DNA from: Streptomyces hygroscopicus subsp. hygroscopicus
Lineage (GTDB): Bacteria > Actinomycetota > Actinomycetes > Streptomycetales > Streptomycetaceae
DNA length: 64,000 nt
Assembly (NCBI RefSeq): GCF_030269125.1
Contig: NZ_BSSM01000005.1
Coordinates: 186,001 to 250,000, forward strand
Reading direction: 5' to 3'
Of this stretch, positions 52,146 to 60,157 are shown piece after piece. The notes beneath the pieces were generated by a model. It made no database searches. It saw only the letters and a list, made by a program, of their open reading frames with translations, and was not told the DNA's origin. Every line of letters begins with the position of its first letter. The first letter of the stretch is position 1. The position numbers were made by a program, and so were the translations under genes.

Positions 52146-53093
52146 GTGACCGACCAAGCCACCGGCCCGACGACCACCCAGGCCGCCAGGGCCGCAGCGG
52201 CCCCCGGAGCCGACGCGGCCCCACCGCCGTACGACGCCGTCGTGCTGGCCGGTGGTGCCGCGCGGCGGCTCGGCGGAGCCGACAAACCCGGTGTCCGGGT
52301 CGGCGGCCGGGCGCTGCTCGACCGGGTGCTCTCGGCCTGCGCGGGCGCTCGTACGACCGTCGTCGTGGCCGCGCCCCGCACCACCGTCCGCCCGGTGCGC
52401 TGGGCGCGCGAGGAGCCGCCCGGCGCCGGACCGGTCGCCGCGCTGGCCGCCGGGCTGCGGCACACCACGGCCGAGCACGCCGTGGCCCTCTCCGCCGACC
52501 TGCCCTTCCTGCGCCCGGCCACGCTGCACCGCCTGTTGGCCGCCCTCGACGACACCGGCGCCGAGGGCGCGCTGCTCACCGACGCGGGCGGCCGCGATCA
52601 GCCCCTCGTCGCCGCGTACCGCACCGCCGCGCTGCGCCGCGAACTGGCTGCCCTCGCCGCCGCGCACGACGGTCTCACCGGGCTGCCGCTGCGCCGGCTC
52701 ACCGGCGCCCTCCGCCTCACCCGCGTCCCGGACCCGTACGCGTCCTTCGACTGCGACACCTGGGACGACATCGTCAACGCCAGGACACGCATCAGGGAGC
52801 ATGGGCACGTGTTGGATGAATGGATCTCCGCAGTCAAGGACGAACTGGGCATCGACCTGGACGTCGACACGAACGCCCTGCTCGACCTCGCCCGCGACGC
52901 CGCGCACGGCGTCGCCCGCCCCGCCGCCCCGCTGACCACCTTCCTCGTCGGCTACGCCGCGGCACGGGACGGGGGCGGCCCCGAGGCCGTCGCCGAGGCC
53001 GCCCGCAAGGCCGCCGCACTGGCCCTGCGCTGGGAGGAAGAGGCGGGGGAGACCAAGGGGAGCGGGGGCCCGAGCGCCCCGGACGCCGGATGA
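52146..53093 (+). CDS. mobA: MobA-like guanylyltransferase fused to a DUF6457 domain
   Basis: 315 residues. The N-terminal part (about 25-215) is a molybdenum cofactor nucleotidyltransferase: VLAGGAARRLGGADKP binds GTP and metal, ALSADLPFL holds the Asp, and FDCDTWDDIV ends the domain. MobA attaches GMP to molybdopterin. From about residue 222 (LDEWISAVKDELG) a helical module follows that I match to DUF6457, often a separate small protein next to MobA. The fused form makes the link physical. GTG start. Overlaps moeA by ATGA. Confidence 0.85.
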   Translation: MTDQATGPTTTQAARAAAAPGADAAPPPYDAVVLAGGAARRLGGADKPGVRVGGRALLDRVLSACAGARTTVVVAAPRTTVRPVRWAREEPPGAGPVAALAAGLRHTTAEHAVALSADLPFLRPATLHRLLAALDDTGAEGALLTDAGGRDQPLVAAYRTAALRRELAALAAAHDGLTGLPLRRLTGALRLTRVPDPYASFDCDTWDDIVNARTRIREHGHVLDEWISAVKDELGIDLDVDTNALLDLARDAAHGVARPAAPLTTFLVGYAAARDGGGPEAVAEAARKAAALALRWEEEAGETKGSGGPSAPDAG

Positions 53094-54517
53094 CCGCGCC
53101 CGGCCTCCGCAACGGGGGACCCGTGGAGGACAGCGACGACCTCGACGTCGAGGAGGCCCTGGCCCTCGTGAGGGAAGCCAAGGACGACGGCACCGGCTTC
53201 GCACCCGCCCCGGCGCCGCACGCGCAGTCCGCCGCGCGGCACCGGCCCGCCCCGGCGGAGCGGCGCCGCGCCACCTCCTGGCCACAGGCCCGCGAGACCG
53301 CCGCCCGCGCCGCCCGCTCGGCCCGGACCGCCGCAGGCGCCGCGGGGACCGCCGGGGCCACCGGTTCGGCCGGCCTCCGCCGCGCCCCCGTCTCCGTACC
53401 CCTCGGCGACGCCCTCGGCCTCGTCCTCGCCGCCCCCCTCGACGCGCTCACCGACCTGCCCTCCTTCGACACCTCGGCGATGGACGGCTGGGCGGTCGCC
53501 GGACCCGGACCCTGGGCGGTACGCGAGGAGGGCGTGCTCGCCGGGCACGCCCGGCCCGCGCCGCTCACCGACGGCGAGGCGGTCCGCATCGCGACCGGTG
53601 CCCGCGTCCCCGCCGACACCACCGCCGTCCTGCGCACCGAGCACGGCCGCACCGACGCCCAGGGCCGGCTGCACGCCACCCGGGACATGGTCCACGGCCA
53701 GGACATCCGCCCGCGCGGCCAGGAGTGCCGCAGCGGCGACCAACTGCTGCCCGTCGGCACCCAGGTCACCCCGGCCGTCCTCGGCCTGGCCGCGGCCGCG
53801 GGATACGACACCGTCACCGTCGTCCCCCGCCCCCGCGTCGAGGTCCTGGTCCTCGGGGACGAGCTGCTGACCGAGGGGCTGCCGCGCGAGGGGCTGATCC
53901 GGGACGCGCTCGGCCCCATGCTGCCGCCCTGGCTGCGCGCGCTCGGCGCCGAGGTCGTCGCCGTGCGCCGGGTCCGCGACGATGCCGAGGCCCTGCGCAA
54001 GGCGATCACCGCCGCCACGGCCGACCTGGTCGTCACCACCGGGGGCACCGCCGCCGGACCCGTCGACCACGTCCATCCCACCCTGGAGCGCATCGGGGCC
54101 GAACTCCTCGTCGACGGCGTCGAAGTGCGCCCCGGCCATCCCATGCTGCTCGCCCGCACCAAGGACGACCAGCATCTCGTCGGCCTGCCCGGCAACCCCC
54201 TCGCTGCCGTCTCCGGCCTGCTCACGCTCGCCGAGCCGCTCCTGCGGACCCTCGCCGCCCGCCCGGCCCCCGAGCCGTACGCACTGCCGCTGACGGAGGC
54301 GGTGCACGGGCACCCGCACGACACCCGGCTCATCCCGGTGGTGCTGCGCGGCGACCGCGCCGTGCCGCTGCACTACAACGGCCCGGCCATGCTGCGCGGC
54401 GTCGCCGCCGCCGACGCGCTGGCCGTCGTACCGCCGGGCGGGGCCCGGCGGGGTGACGAGGTGGAACTGCTGGACCTGCCCTGGGCGAGCGCGGGGATCG
54501 GGGTATGTTTCACGTGA
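53090..54517 (+). CDS. moeA: Molybdopterin molybdenumtransferase MoeA
   Basis: 475 residues. MoeA inserts molybdate into adenylylated molybdopterin. The N-terminal 100 residues are acidic then Ala/Arg-rich and atypical. The core has SFDTSAMDGWAV, IATGARVPADTTAVLRTE, GDELLTEG and TTGGTAAGPVDHVHPTL in place of the more common SGG motif, plus GLPGNPLAAVSGLL. The last three codons and the stop (CFT, TGA) lie inside a parS site. It overlaps the channel gene by 13 bases. Confidence 0.92.
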   Translation: MTAPGLRNGGPVEDSDDLDVEEALALVREAKDDGTGFAPAPAPHAQSAARHRPAPAERRRATSWPQARETAARAARSARTAAGAAGTAGATGSAGLRRAPVSVPLGDALGLVLAAPLDALTDLPSFDTSAMDGWAVAGPGPWAVREEGVLAGHARPAPLTDGEAVRIATGARVPADTTAVLRTEHGRTDAQGRLHATRDMVHGQDIRPRGQECRSGDQLLPVGTQVTPAVLGLAAAAGYDTVTVVPRPRVEVLVLGDELLTEGLPREGLIRDALGPMLPPWLRALGAEVVAVRRVRDDAEALRKAITAATADLVVTTGGTAAGPVDHVHPTLERIGAELLVDGVEVRPGHPMLLARTKDDQHLVGLPGNPLAAVSGLLTLAEPLLRTLAARPAPEPYALPLTEAVHGHPHDTRLIPVVLRGDRAVPLHYNGPAMLRGVAAADALAVVPPGGARRGDEVELLDLPWASAGIGVCFT

Positions 54518-55635
54518 AACGTGCGGACGGCGATCGGTCCGACGATGCCGCCGTCCCCCGCGACGACGCACACCCGGTGGACGAACGCCCGGTCGTCCAC
54601 CGGGTGAGGCTCCCGGTGAAGGTGGTGGAGCGCCCGCTCCGCCAGGTCGCCAAACGGCTGCTCATGGCGCTGCTGGTGCTGCTCGCCACCGCACTCGTCG
54701 TCTACGCCGACCGCGCGGGCTACCACGACAGCTCCGACGACTCCGTGGACCTGCTCGACTCGTTCTACTACGCCACCGTCACCCTCTCCACCACGGGATA
54801 CGGCGACATCACCCCGGTCAGCGACAGCGCCCGGCTGACCAACATCTTCGTCATCACGCCCCTGCGCGTGCTGTTCCTGATCATCCTGGTCGGCACCACG
54901 CTGGAGGTCCTCGCCGAGCGCACCCGGGAGGAATGGCGCCTGAAACGCTGGAGGTCCGCCTTGCGCGAGCACACCGTCGTCGTCGGCTTCGGCACGAAGG
55001 GGCGGTCGGCCGTGCAGACCGTGTGCGCGACGGGGCTGAGGAAGGAACAGGTGGTCGTGGTGGACCCCAGCGCCAAGGTGATCGACGCGGCGACCGCCGA
55101 CGGTTTCGCCGGGGTCATGGGCGATGCCACCCGCAGCGACGTCCTCAAGCGGGCCGAGGTGCACAAGGCCCGGCAGATCATCGTCGCCCCGCAGCGCGAC
55201 GACACCGCGGTGCTGGTCACGCTGACCGCCCGTCAGCTCAACCGGGGCGCGAAGATCGTGGCCGCGGTGCGCGAGGAGGAGAACGCCCCGCTGCTGCGGC
55301 AGTCCGGCGCCGACGCCGTCATCACCAGCGCCAGCGCGGCCGGCCGGCTGCTCGGTCTGTCCGTCCTCAGCCCCGCCGCCGGCATGGTCATGGAGGACCT
55401 CATCCAGCAGGGCAGCGGCCTGGACCTCGTGGAACGGCCGGTGGTGCGCGCCGAGGCGGGCAAGCGGCCGCGCGAGGTCGACGACCTGGTGGTGAGCGTC
55501 GTACGCGGCCACCGGGTGCTCGGCTACGACGACCTGTCCATCGGCACCCTGCAGCTGACCGACCGGCTCATCACCATCGTCCGGGCCGGCCCCGGCACCC
55601 AGGTCACCCCGCATCGTCCGCTGCCCACGGACTGA
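54505..55635 (+). CDS. Single-pore potassium channel with TrkA/RCK domain
   Basis: 376 residues. Two membrane helices (about 52-70 and 118-136) flank the pore loop with selectivity filter TTGYGD (about 93-98). The cytoplasmic RCK/TrkA-N domain (about 150-290) has VVVGFGTKGRSAVQ and VVVDPSAKVIDAA, and a TrkA-C-like end follows. It passes K+ under control of nucleotide or ion binding. The first codons, MFHVKR, are specified by a parS sequence. The next plausible starts are far into the N-terminus, so the ATG is reasonable but not proven. Confidence 0.9.
   Translation: MFHVKRADGDRSDDAAVPRDDAHPVDERPVVHRVRLPVKVVERPLRQVAKRLLMALLVLLATALVVYADRAGYHDSSDDSVDLLDSFYYATVTLSTTGYGDITPVSDSARLTNIFVITPLRVLFLIILVGTTLEVLAERTREEWRLKRWRSALREHTVVVGFGTKGRSAVQTVCATGLRKEQVVVVDPSAKVIDAATADGFAGVMGDATRSDVLKRAEVHKARQIIVAPQRDDTAVLVTLTARQLNRGAKIVAAVREEENAPLLRQSGADAVITSASAAGRLLGLSVLSPAAGMVMEDLIQQGSGLDLVERPVVRAEAGKRPREVDDLVVSVVRGHRVLGYDDLSIGTLQLTDRLITIVRAGPGTQVTPHRPLPTD
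54507..54520. promoter_or_regulatory. parS: parS site within coding sequence
   Basis: The second perfect GTTTCACGTGAAAC. It spans the moeA stop and codons 1-6 of the channel gene, so three functions share the same bases. Confidence 0.93.
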
Positions 55636-55691
55636 GCGAGCCGTCGCGGGGCGCGAACACCGCGTGGGCCACGGGGAGTAGCGTCATCCGC

Positions 55692-56672
55692 ATGCATGCG
55701 ATCACGATTCCCGAACCTGGTGGTCCCGAGGCGCTGGTATGGGACGAGGTCCCCGATCCGGAGCCCGGCGAGGGAGAGGTGCTGGTCGAGGTGGTGGCCA
55801 GCGCCGTCAACCGTGCCGACATCCTGCAACGGCAGGGCTTCTACGACCCGCCGCCCGGCGCCTCCCCCTACCCCGGCCTGGAGTGCTCCGGCAGGATCGC
55901 CGCGCTCGGCCCCGGGGTGTCCGGCTGGGCCGTCGGCGACGAGGTCTGCGCGCTGCTCGCGGGCGGCGGCTACGCCCAGAAGGTCGTCGTACCGGCCGGT
56001 CAGCTGCTGCCCGTGCCGCGGGGCGTCGACCTCGTGCGGGCCGCCGCGCTGCCCGAGGTGGCCTGCACGGTCTGGTCCAACGTGTTCATGGTCGCCCATC
56101 TGCGGCCGGGCGAGACCCTGCTGGTGCACGGTGGCTCCAGCGGCATCGGCACCATGGCGATCCAGCTGGCCAAGGCCGTCGGCGCGAAGGTCGCGGTGAC
56201 CGCCGGGACGAAGGAGAAGCTGGAGCGCTGCGCCGAGCTGGGCGCGGACGTCCTGATCAACTACCGGGAGCAGGACTTCGTCGCCGAGGTCAAGGAGGCC
56301 ACCGGCGGCGCGGGCGCCGACGTCATCCTCGACAACATGGGCGCCAAGTACCTCGACCGCAACGTGCAGGCCCTGGCCGTCAACGGGCGCCTGGCGATCA
56401 TCGGGCTCCAGGGCGGCGCCAAGGGCGAGCTGAACATCGGCGTGCTGCTGAACAAGCGGGCCGCCGTCAGCGCCACCTCGCTGCGGGCCAGGCCGCTGGA
56501 CGAGAAGGCGGCCATCGTCGCCGCGGTGCGCGAGCACGTCTGGCCGCTGCTCGCCGGCGGTCATGTGCGTCCGGTGGTGGACCGCGAGCTGCCGATGCCG
56601 CGGGCCGCCGAGGCGCACCGGGTGGTCGAGGAGAGCGGCCACATCGGCAAGGTGCTGCTGGTGGCGCCGTAG
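55692..56672 (+). CDS. NAD(P)H:quinone oxidoreductase, zeta-crystallin type
   Basis: 326 residues of the medium-chain dehydrogenase superfamily, without the catalytic zinc ligands. Motifs are NRADILQRQGFYDPPPG, the nucleotide-binding VHGGSSGIGTMAIQLAKAVG (about 144-163) and VILDNMGAKYL. It reduces quinones or other enones with NADPH. TAGCGT seven bases before the ATG suggests a leaderless message. It is 57 bp after the channel gene and probably independent. Confidence 0.9.
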   Translation: MHAITIPEPGGPEALVWDEVPDPEPGEGEVLVEVVASAVNRADILQRQGFYDPPPGASPYPGLECSGRIAALGPGVSGWAVGDEVCALLAGGGYAQKVVVPAGQLLPVPRGVDLVRAAALPEVACTVWSNVFMVAHLRPGETLLVHGGSSGIGTMAIQLAKAVGAKVAVTAGTKEKLERCAELGADVLINYREQDFVAEVKEATGGAGADVILDNMGAKYLDRNVQALAVNGRLAIIGLQGGAKGELNIGVLLNKRAAVSATSLRARPLDEKAAIVAAVREHVWPLLAGGHVRPVVDRELPMPRAAEAHRVVEESGHIGKVLLVAP

Positions 56673-56691
56673 CGGACCCTCCGAGAGGGGC

Positions 56692-57390
56692 TCAGCTCCG
56701 GCGCAGCCGCAGGCCCAGGAAGGCCAGGCCGAGGCCCAGGCCGATGAGGACGAGCCCGCTGCCGAGCGGCAGGATCCGCAGGACCGGTTCGCTCGCGTTC
56801 TCGCTCTGCCCGGCGGCGTTCCGCGCGGCCGACCGCCCCGGCGACCCCGTGGGATCGAGGCCCGCCTCCTCGGTCGGCGGTGAGGCCGTCGGGGTCTCGG
56901 CGGTCTCCGGCTCCGCGGGCTGTGCGGCGGCGGAGTCGGGGACCGCGTCGTCGTCGCCCTCCACCTCTGCCCAGGGTCCGTCCGGCCGCCCCGGGCGCAG
57001 CTTCCCCTCCCCGGCCCCGCTCCCCGCCCGGGACGGCTCGGCGGACGACGGGGGGTACGAGGCGGAGGCGGAGCCCGAGGGCGCCGGGTGCTGGGGATCG
57101 GCACCGGCGTGATCGTGACCCGGGCGGTCCTGGTGATCGTGCCCCGGGTGGCCGGGCCCGCCGGAATCGGCCGGGTGCCCGGAGGCGCCTCCCGAACCGC
57201 TCGTGCGGCCGGGGGGCGGGGCCGAGGACGTCGCCGAGGGCGAGGCGGAGGCCGGGTGACCCCTGGTGGGGAAGCGCGGGGCGCCGGCCTCGGCGGCGTA
57301 CGCGGTGGTGGTGCCGTACACGGGCAGGGCCGTCGTGAGGACGAGCAGCAGCCGCAGACAGCGGTGGGTGAGTCGCAGCCATGGAGTCAC
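56692..57390 (-). CDS. Secreted, stalk-like protein with C-terminal membrane helix
   Basis: 232 residues. The signal peptide (CLRLLLVLTTALPVYGTTTAYA) is followed by about 150 disordered residues rich in Ser, Pro, Gly and Asp, including a His-rich stretch (PGHPGHDHQDRPGHDH, about 78-93) that could bind metal. A C-terminal helix (LGSGLVLIGLGLGLAFLGL) with RLRRS follows, so the protein is anchored at the surface. There is no LAXTG sorting signal. Function unknown; it resembles conserved Streptomyces proteins only in layout. Confidence 0.65.
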   Translation of the reverse strand: MTPWLRLTHRCLRLLLVLTTALPVYGTTTAYAAEAGAPRFPTRGHPASASPSATSSAPPPGRTSGSGGASGHPADSGGPGHPGHDHQDRPGHDHAGADPQHPAPSGSASASYPPSSAEPSRAGSGAGEGKLRPGRPDGPWAEVEGDDDAVPDSAAAQPAEPETAETPTASPPTEEAGLDPTGSPGRSAARNAAGQSENASEPVLRILPLGSGLVLIGLGLGLAFLGLRLRRS

Positions 57391-57570
57391 GTCGGTGACC
57401 TCCCGGAGCCCAGCTGGCGTGAGCGCGTGATCGATGATGAACCGACGGGAACAGACTCACATTCGCGACTCTCCCGGGCATTCCGGGTTGGGCCGACGGG
57501 TCTAAACGGCGGTTCCGCCCCACCGGGGGGCCCGCGGTGGTGAGGTGGACGGGTGCGAGAGAATGACGGC

Positions 57571-58113
57571 ATGGAGATGCCGAGGAACGAACGGTCGCCG
57601 GAGAAGCCCCAGATCCTCGTCGTGGGCCAGGACGGGATGGCGCTCGGCGGAGGTGGCGGGGAGGACGAGTCCCGCGAGATTCCGGTCACCGAGCAGGTCG
57701 AGCAGCCCGCCAAGGTCATGCGGATCGGCAGCATGATCAAGCAGCTCCTGGAGGAGGTGCGCGCGGCTCCCCTCGACGAGGCCAGCCGGGTGCGGCTGAG
57801 GGAGATCCACGCCAGCTCCGTGAAGGAGCTGGAGGACGGCCTGGCCCCGGAGCTGGTCGAGGAACTGGAGCGGTTGTCCCTGCCGTTCACCGACGACGTC
57901 ACTCCGAGCGACGCGGAGCTGCGGATCGCGCAGGCCCAGCTGGTGGGCTGGCTGGAGGGACTCTTCCACGGGATCCAGACCACGCTGTTCGCCCAGCAGA
58001 TGGCCGCGCGGGCCCAGCTGGAGCAGATGCGCCGCGCGCTCCCGCCGGGTGTCTCGGGCGCCGAGGGCGACGAGCAGCACCTCGGCGGGCGCTCGGGCGG
58101 CCCGTACCTGTAG
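57571..58113 (+). CDS. bpa: Bacterial proteasome activator Bpa
   Basis: 180 residues. The helical core (about 50-160: VMRIGSMIKQLLEEVRAA, then ASSVKELEDGLAPELVEELE, then AQLVGWLEGLFHGIQTTLFA) forms the ring of Bpa. The C-terminus ends GGPYL, the HbYX-related tail that opens the 20S proteasome gate independently of ATP. The proteasome genes are elsewhere. ATG 57571 is chosen over GTG 57553 because GAGAAT lies six bases ahead (leaderless pattern) and the family begins MEMPR as I recall. Confidence 0.92.
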   Translation: MEMPRNERSPEKPQILVVGQDGMALGGGGGEDESREIPVTEQVEQPAKVMRIGSMIKQLLEEVRAAPLDEASRVRLREIHASSVKELEDGLAPELVEELERLSLPFTDDVTPSDAELRIAQAQLVGWLEGLFHGIQTTLFAQQMAARAQLEQMRRALPPGVSGAEGDEQHLGGRSGGPYL

Positions 58114-58128
58114 GCCCCGCACACGCGA

Positions 58129-58160
58129 AAGGGGCCCGGCGGTGATGCGCCTGGCCCCTT
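58129..58160. terminator. Terminator between bpa and the facing kinase gene
   Basis: A 13-bp stem with one mismatch (58129-58141 with 58148-58160) and a 6-base loop, in the 59-bp gap between convergent genes. Confidence 0.75.
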
Positions 58161-58172
58161 CTCACACGCCCG

Positions 58173-59813
58173 TCACTGCGGCGGGTTACCCGTCGACACG
58201 CTCAGCTCGATGGTGCCCGGGTCCTTGGCGTTCACGTCCGTGCCCTCGGACGGGAACTGGTCGAGCACGGTCCCGTCGCCCCAGGTGTTGTCGTCCACCT
58301 TCTTGACGTGCAGCTGCCAGCCCGCGGCCTGGAAGCAGGCCTTCACGGAGTTGATGTCCTTGTAGCGGAAGTCGGGCAGCTGGATCTTGTTGGGGTCGCT
58401 GTAGGACTCGTCCGGCTCCGTGCACTTGGTCTTGTCGATCACCCGGGTGGTGTCCGGGCCCCGGTATCCGGTCTGGTGGGTGGGGGACGCCGAGACACTG
58501 GCGCCGCCGTGCCCGCCCGTGTCGTTCCCGCCGCCGCTGTTCACGGTCAGCGCGACGACCAGGCCGACGACGGCGGCGAGCGACACCGTGACGGCGCCGA
58601 TGATCACACCCTTGTTGCCCTTGCCGCCGCCAGGGCCCGCGCCGTGCCCCTGCACGGCCGTCTGCGGCGCCTGCGCGTACGGGGGCGGGGTCTGCGGCCC
58701 GTAGCCCACCGGCGGCGTCTGGTAGCCCGCCTGCTGCGGATAGCCGTAGGACGGCGCGGGCGCGGCCGGCGCCGGGGTCTGGGGACCACCGTACGGACCC
58801 GGCTGGTACGGCGTCTGCACCGGGCCGGACGGCGTCTGCCGGACCTGGTCGACCGGGGGGAACACCGCGGAGCCGACGCCCGAGCCGCTCTGCCGCGGAC
58901 CCGCGTCCGGCACGATGCTCGGGGCGGCGCCCTGGAGGGAGGCGGCGACCCGCAGGCACTCCTCGCGCATGGCGTCGGCGGTCGGGAAGCGCTCGTTCGG
59001 GTTCTTCCGCAGCGCTCGGGCGACCAGCGCGTCCACCCCCTGGGGCAGCGCGCGGTTGATGGAGGAGGGAGCCACCGGCTCCTCCTGCACGTGCGCGTAC
59101 GCGATCGCCAGCGGGGAGTCCGCGTCGAACGGCAGCCGCCCGGTCACCAGCTGGAAGAGCATGATGCCGACCGAGTACAGGTCGGAGCGGGCGTCCACGC
59201 CGCGGCCGAGGGCCTGCTCGGGCGAGAGGTACTGCGGGGTGCCGACGACCATGCCGGTCTGCGTCATGGACGTCACGCCGGACTGCATGGCGCGCGCGAT
59301 GCCGAAGTCCATGACCTTGACCACACCGCGCTTGGTCATCATCACGTTGCCCGGCTTGATGTCGCGGTGGACCAGCCCCATCTCGTGGCTGATGTCCAGC
59401 GCCGCCAGCACGTCCGCGGTGACCTTCAGCGCCTTGTCGGCGGGCATCGCGCCGTACTGCCGTATGTCCGCATCGAGGACCGAGCCCAGCGGGCGGCCCT
59501 CGATGTACTCCATGACGATGTACGGCGTCGCCATGCCGCCGAGGTCGTCCTCGCCCGTGTCGAAGACGGAGACGATGTTGGTGTGCGTGAGCTTCGCCAC
59601 GGCCTGGGCCTCGCGGCGGAAGCGCTCGCGGAAGGCCTGCTCACGGCCGAGCTCGGTGTGGAGTGTCTTGATCGCGACCTGGCGGTCCAGCACGGCGTCG
59701 TACGCGAGGTGCACCGAGGCCATGCCGCCCTCGCCGAGCAGGTCGCGCAGCTGGTAGCGGCCGCCGGCCAGCGCCTGCCCCGTATACCGGCCGTGTGCGC
59801 CGTCCTGGCTCAT
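58173..59813 (-). CDS. Ser/Thr protein kinase with one PASTA-like domain
   Basis: 546 residues. The kinase domain (about 18-285) has GEGGMASVH, Lys49, HRDIKPGNV with Asp151, DFG and LSPEQALG. A Tyr/Pro/Gln-rich linker with repeated YGPQTPP-like units (about 330-420) leads to one membrane helix (about 430-452). The outer domain (about 475-546) has one PASTA-like repeat with two Cys (TKCTEPDES and VKACFQAAG) that may form a disulfide. ATG 59813 is chosen by homology to other kinases. It is divergent from another kinase gene, so the two are likely paralogues. Confidence 0.93.
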   Translation of the reverse strand: MSQDGAHGRYTGQALAGGRYQLRDLLGEGGMASVHLAYDAVLDRQVAIKTLHTELGREQAFRERFRREAQAVAKLTHTNIVSVFDTGEDDLGGMATPYIVMEYIEGRPLGSVLDADIRQYGAMPADKALKVTADVLAALDISHEMGLVHRDIKPGNVMMTKRGVVKVMDFGIARAMQSGVTSMTQTGMVVGTPQYLSPEQALGRGVDARSDLYSVGIMLFQLVTGRLPFDADSPLAIAYAHVQEEPVAPSSINRALPQGVDALVARALRKNPNERFPTADAMREECLRVAASLQGAAPSIVPDAGPRQSGSGVGSAVFPPVDQVRQTPSGPVQTPYQPGPYGGPQTPAPAAPAPSYGYPQQAGYQTPPVGYGPQTPPPYAQAPQTAVQGHGAGPGGGKGNKGVIIGAVTVSLAAVVGLVVALTVNSGGGNDTGGHGGASVSASPTHQTGYRGPDTTRVIDKTKCTEPDESYSDPNKIQLPDFRYKDINSVKACFQAAGWQLHVKKVDDNTWGDGTVLDQFPSEGTDVNAKDPGTIELSVSTGNPPQ

Positions 59814-60157
59814 CTCTCCCCGTCCCCCATCGGCCGTCCGGCACCCTGGCTCGTCGCGCAGGTCTTGATCGAATGTGTCATTCCCGGCCAAGTCTGCCCC
59901 AGGCCTCGGACACGTCAAGCTCGGTGCCCGTTCCGTGACCGTACGCGCAAGAAGCGTCGCGCAAGCGTTACAGGGGACCTACGACCAGCACACAGAATTT
60001 GCACGACGGCCTGTGCTGAGGGTTTCATGGCCGGTCCGTCGCAGAGCGGGCCCCGGTTCCGGTTCCGGACCGGTGGCCCCCACGGAGGCTGTAGCGTGGC
60101 CGACGGAGACCGTGACAACACCGCGCGCACCGCGGGCAGAAACGACGGCGAGGACCG
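59814..60157. promoter_or_regulatory. Divergent region between two kinase genes
   Basis: 344 bp without a gene. TAGCGT near 60090 is a -10 candidate for the rightward kinase. Around 60050-60085 an inverted repeat of GGTTCCGGTTCCGGACC type is visible. No clear leftward promoter was assigned. Confidence 0.4.
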
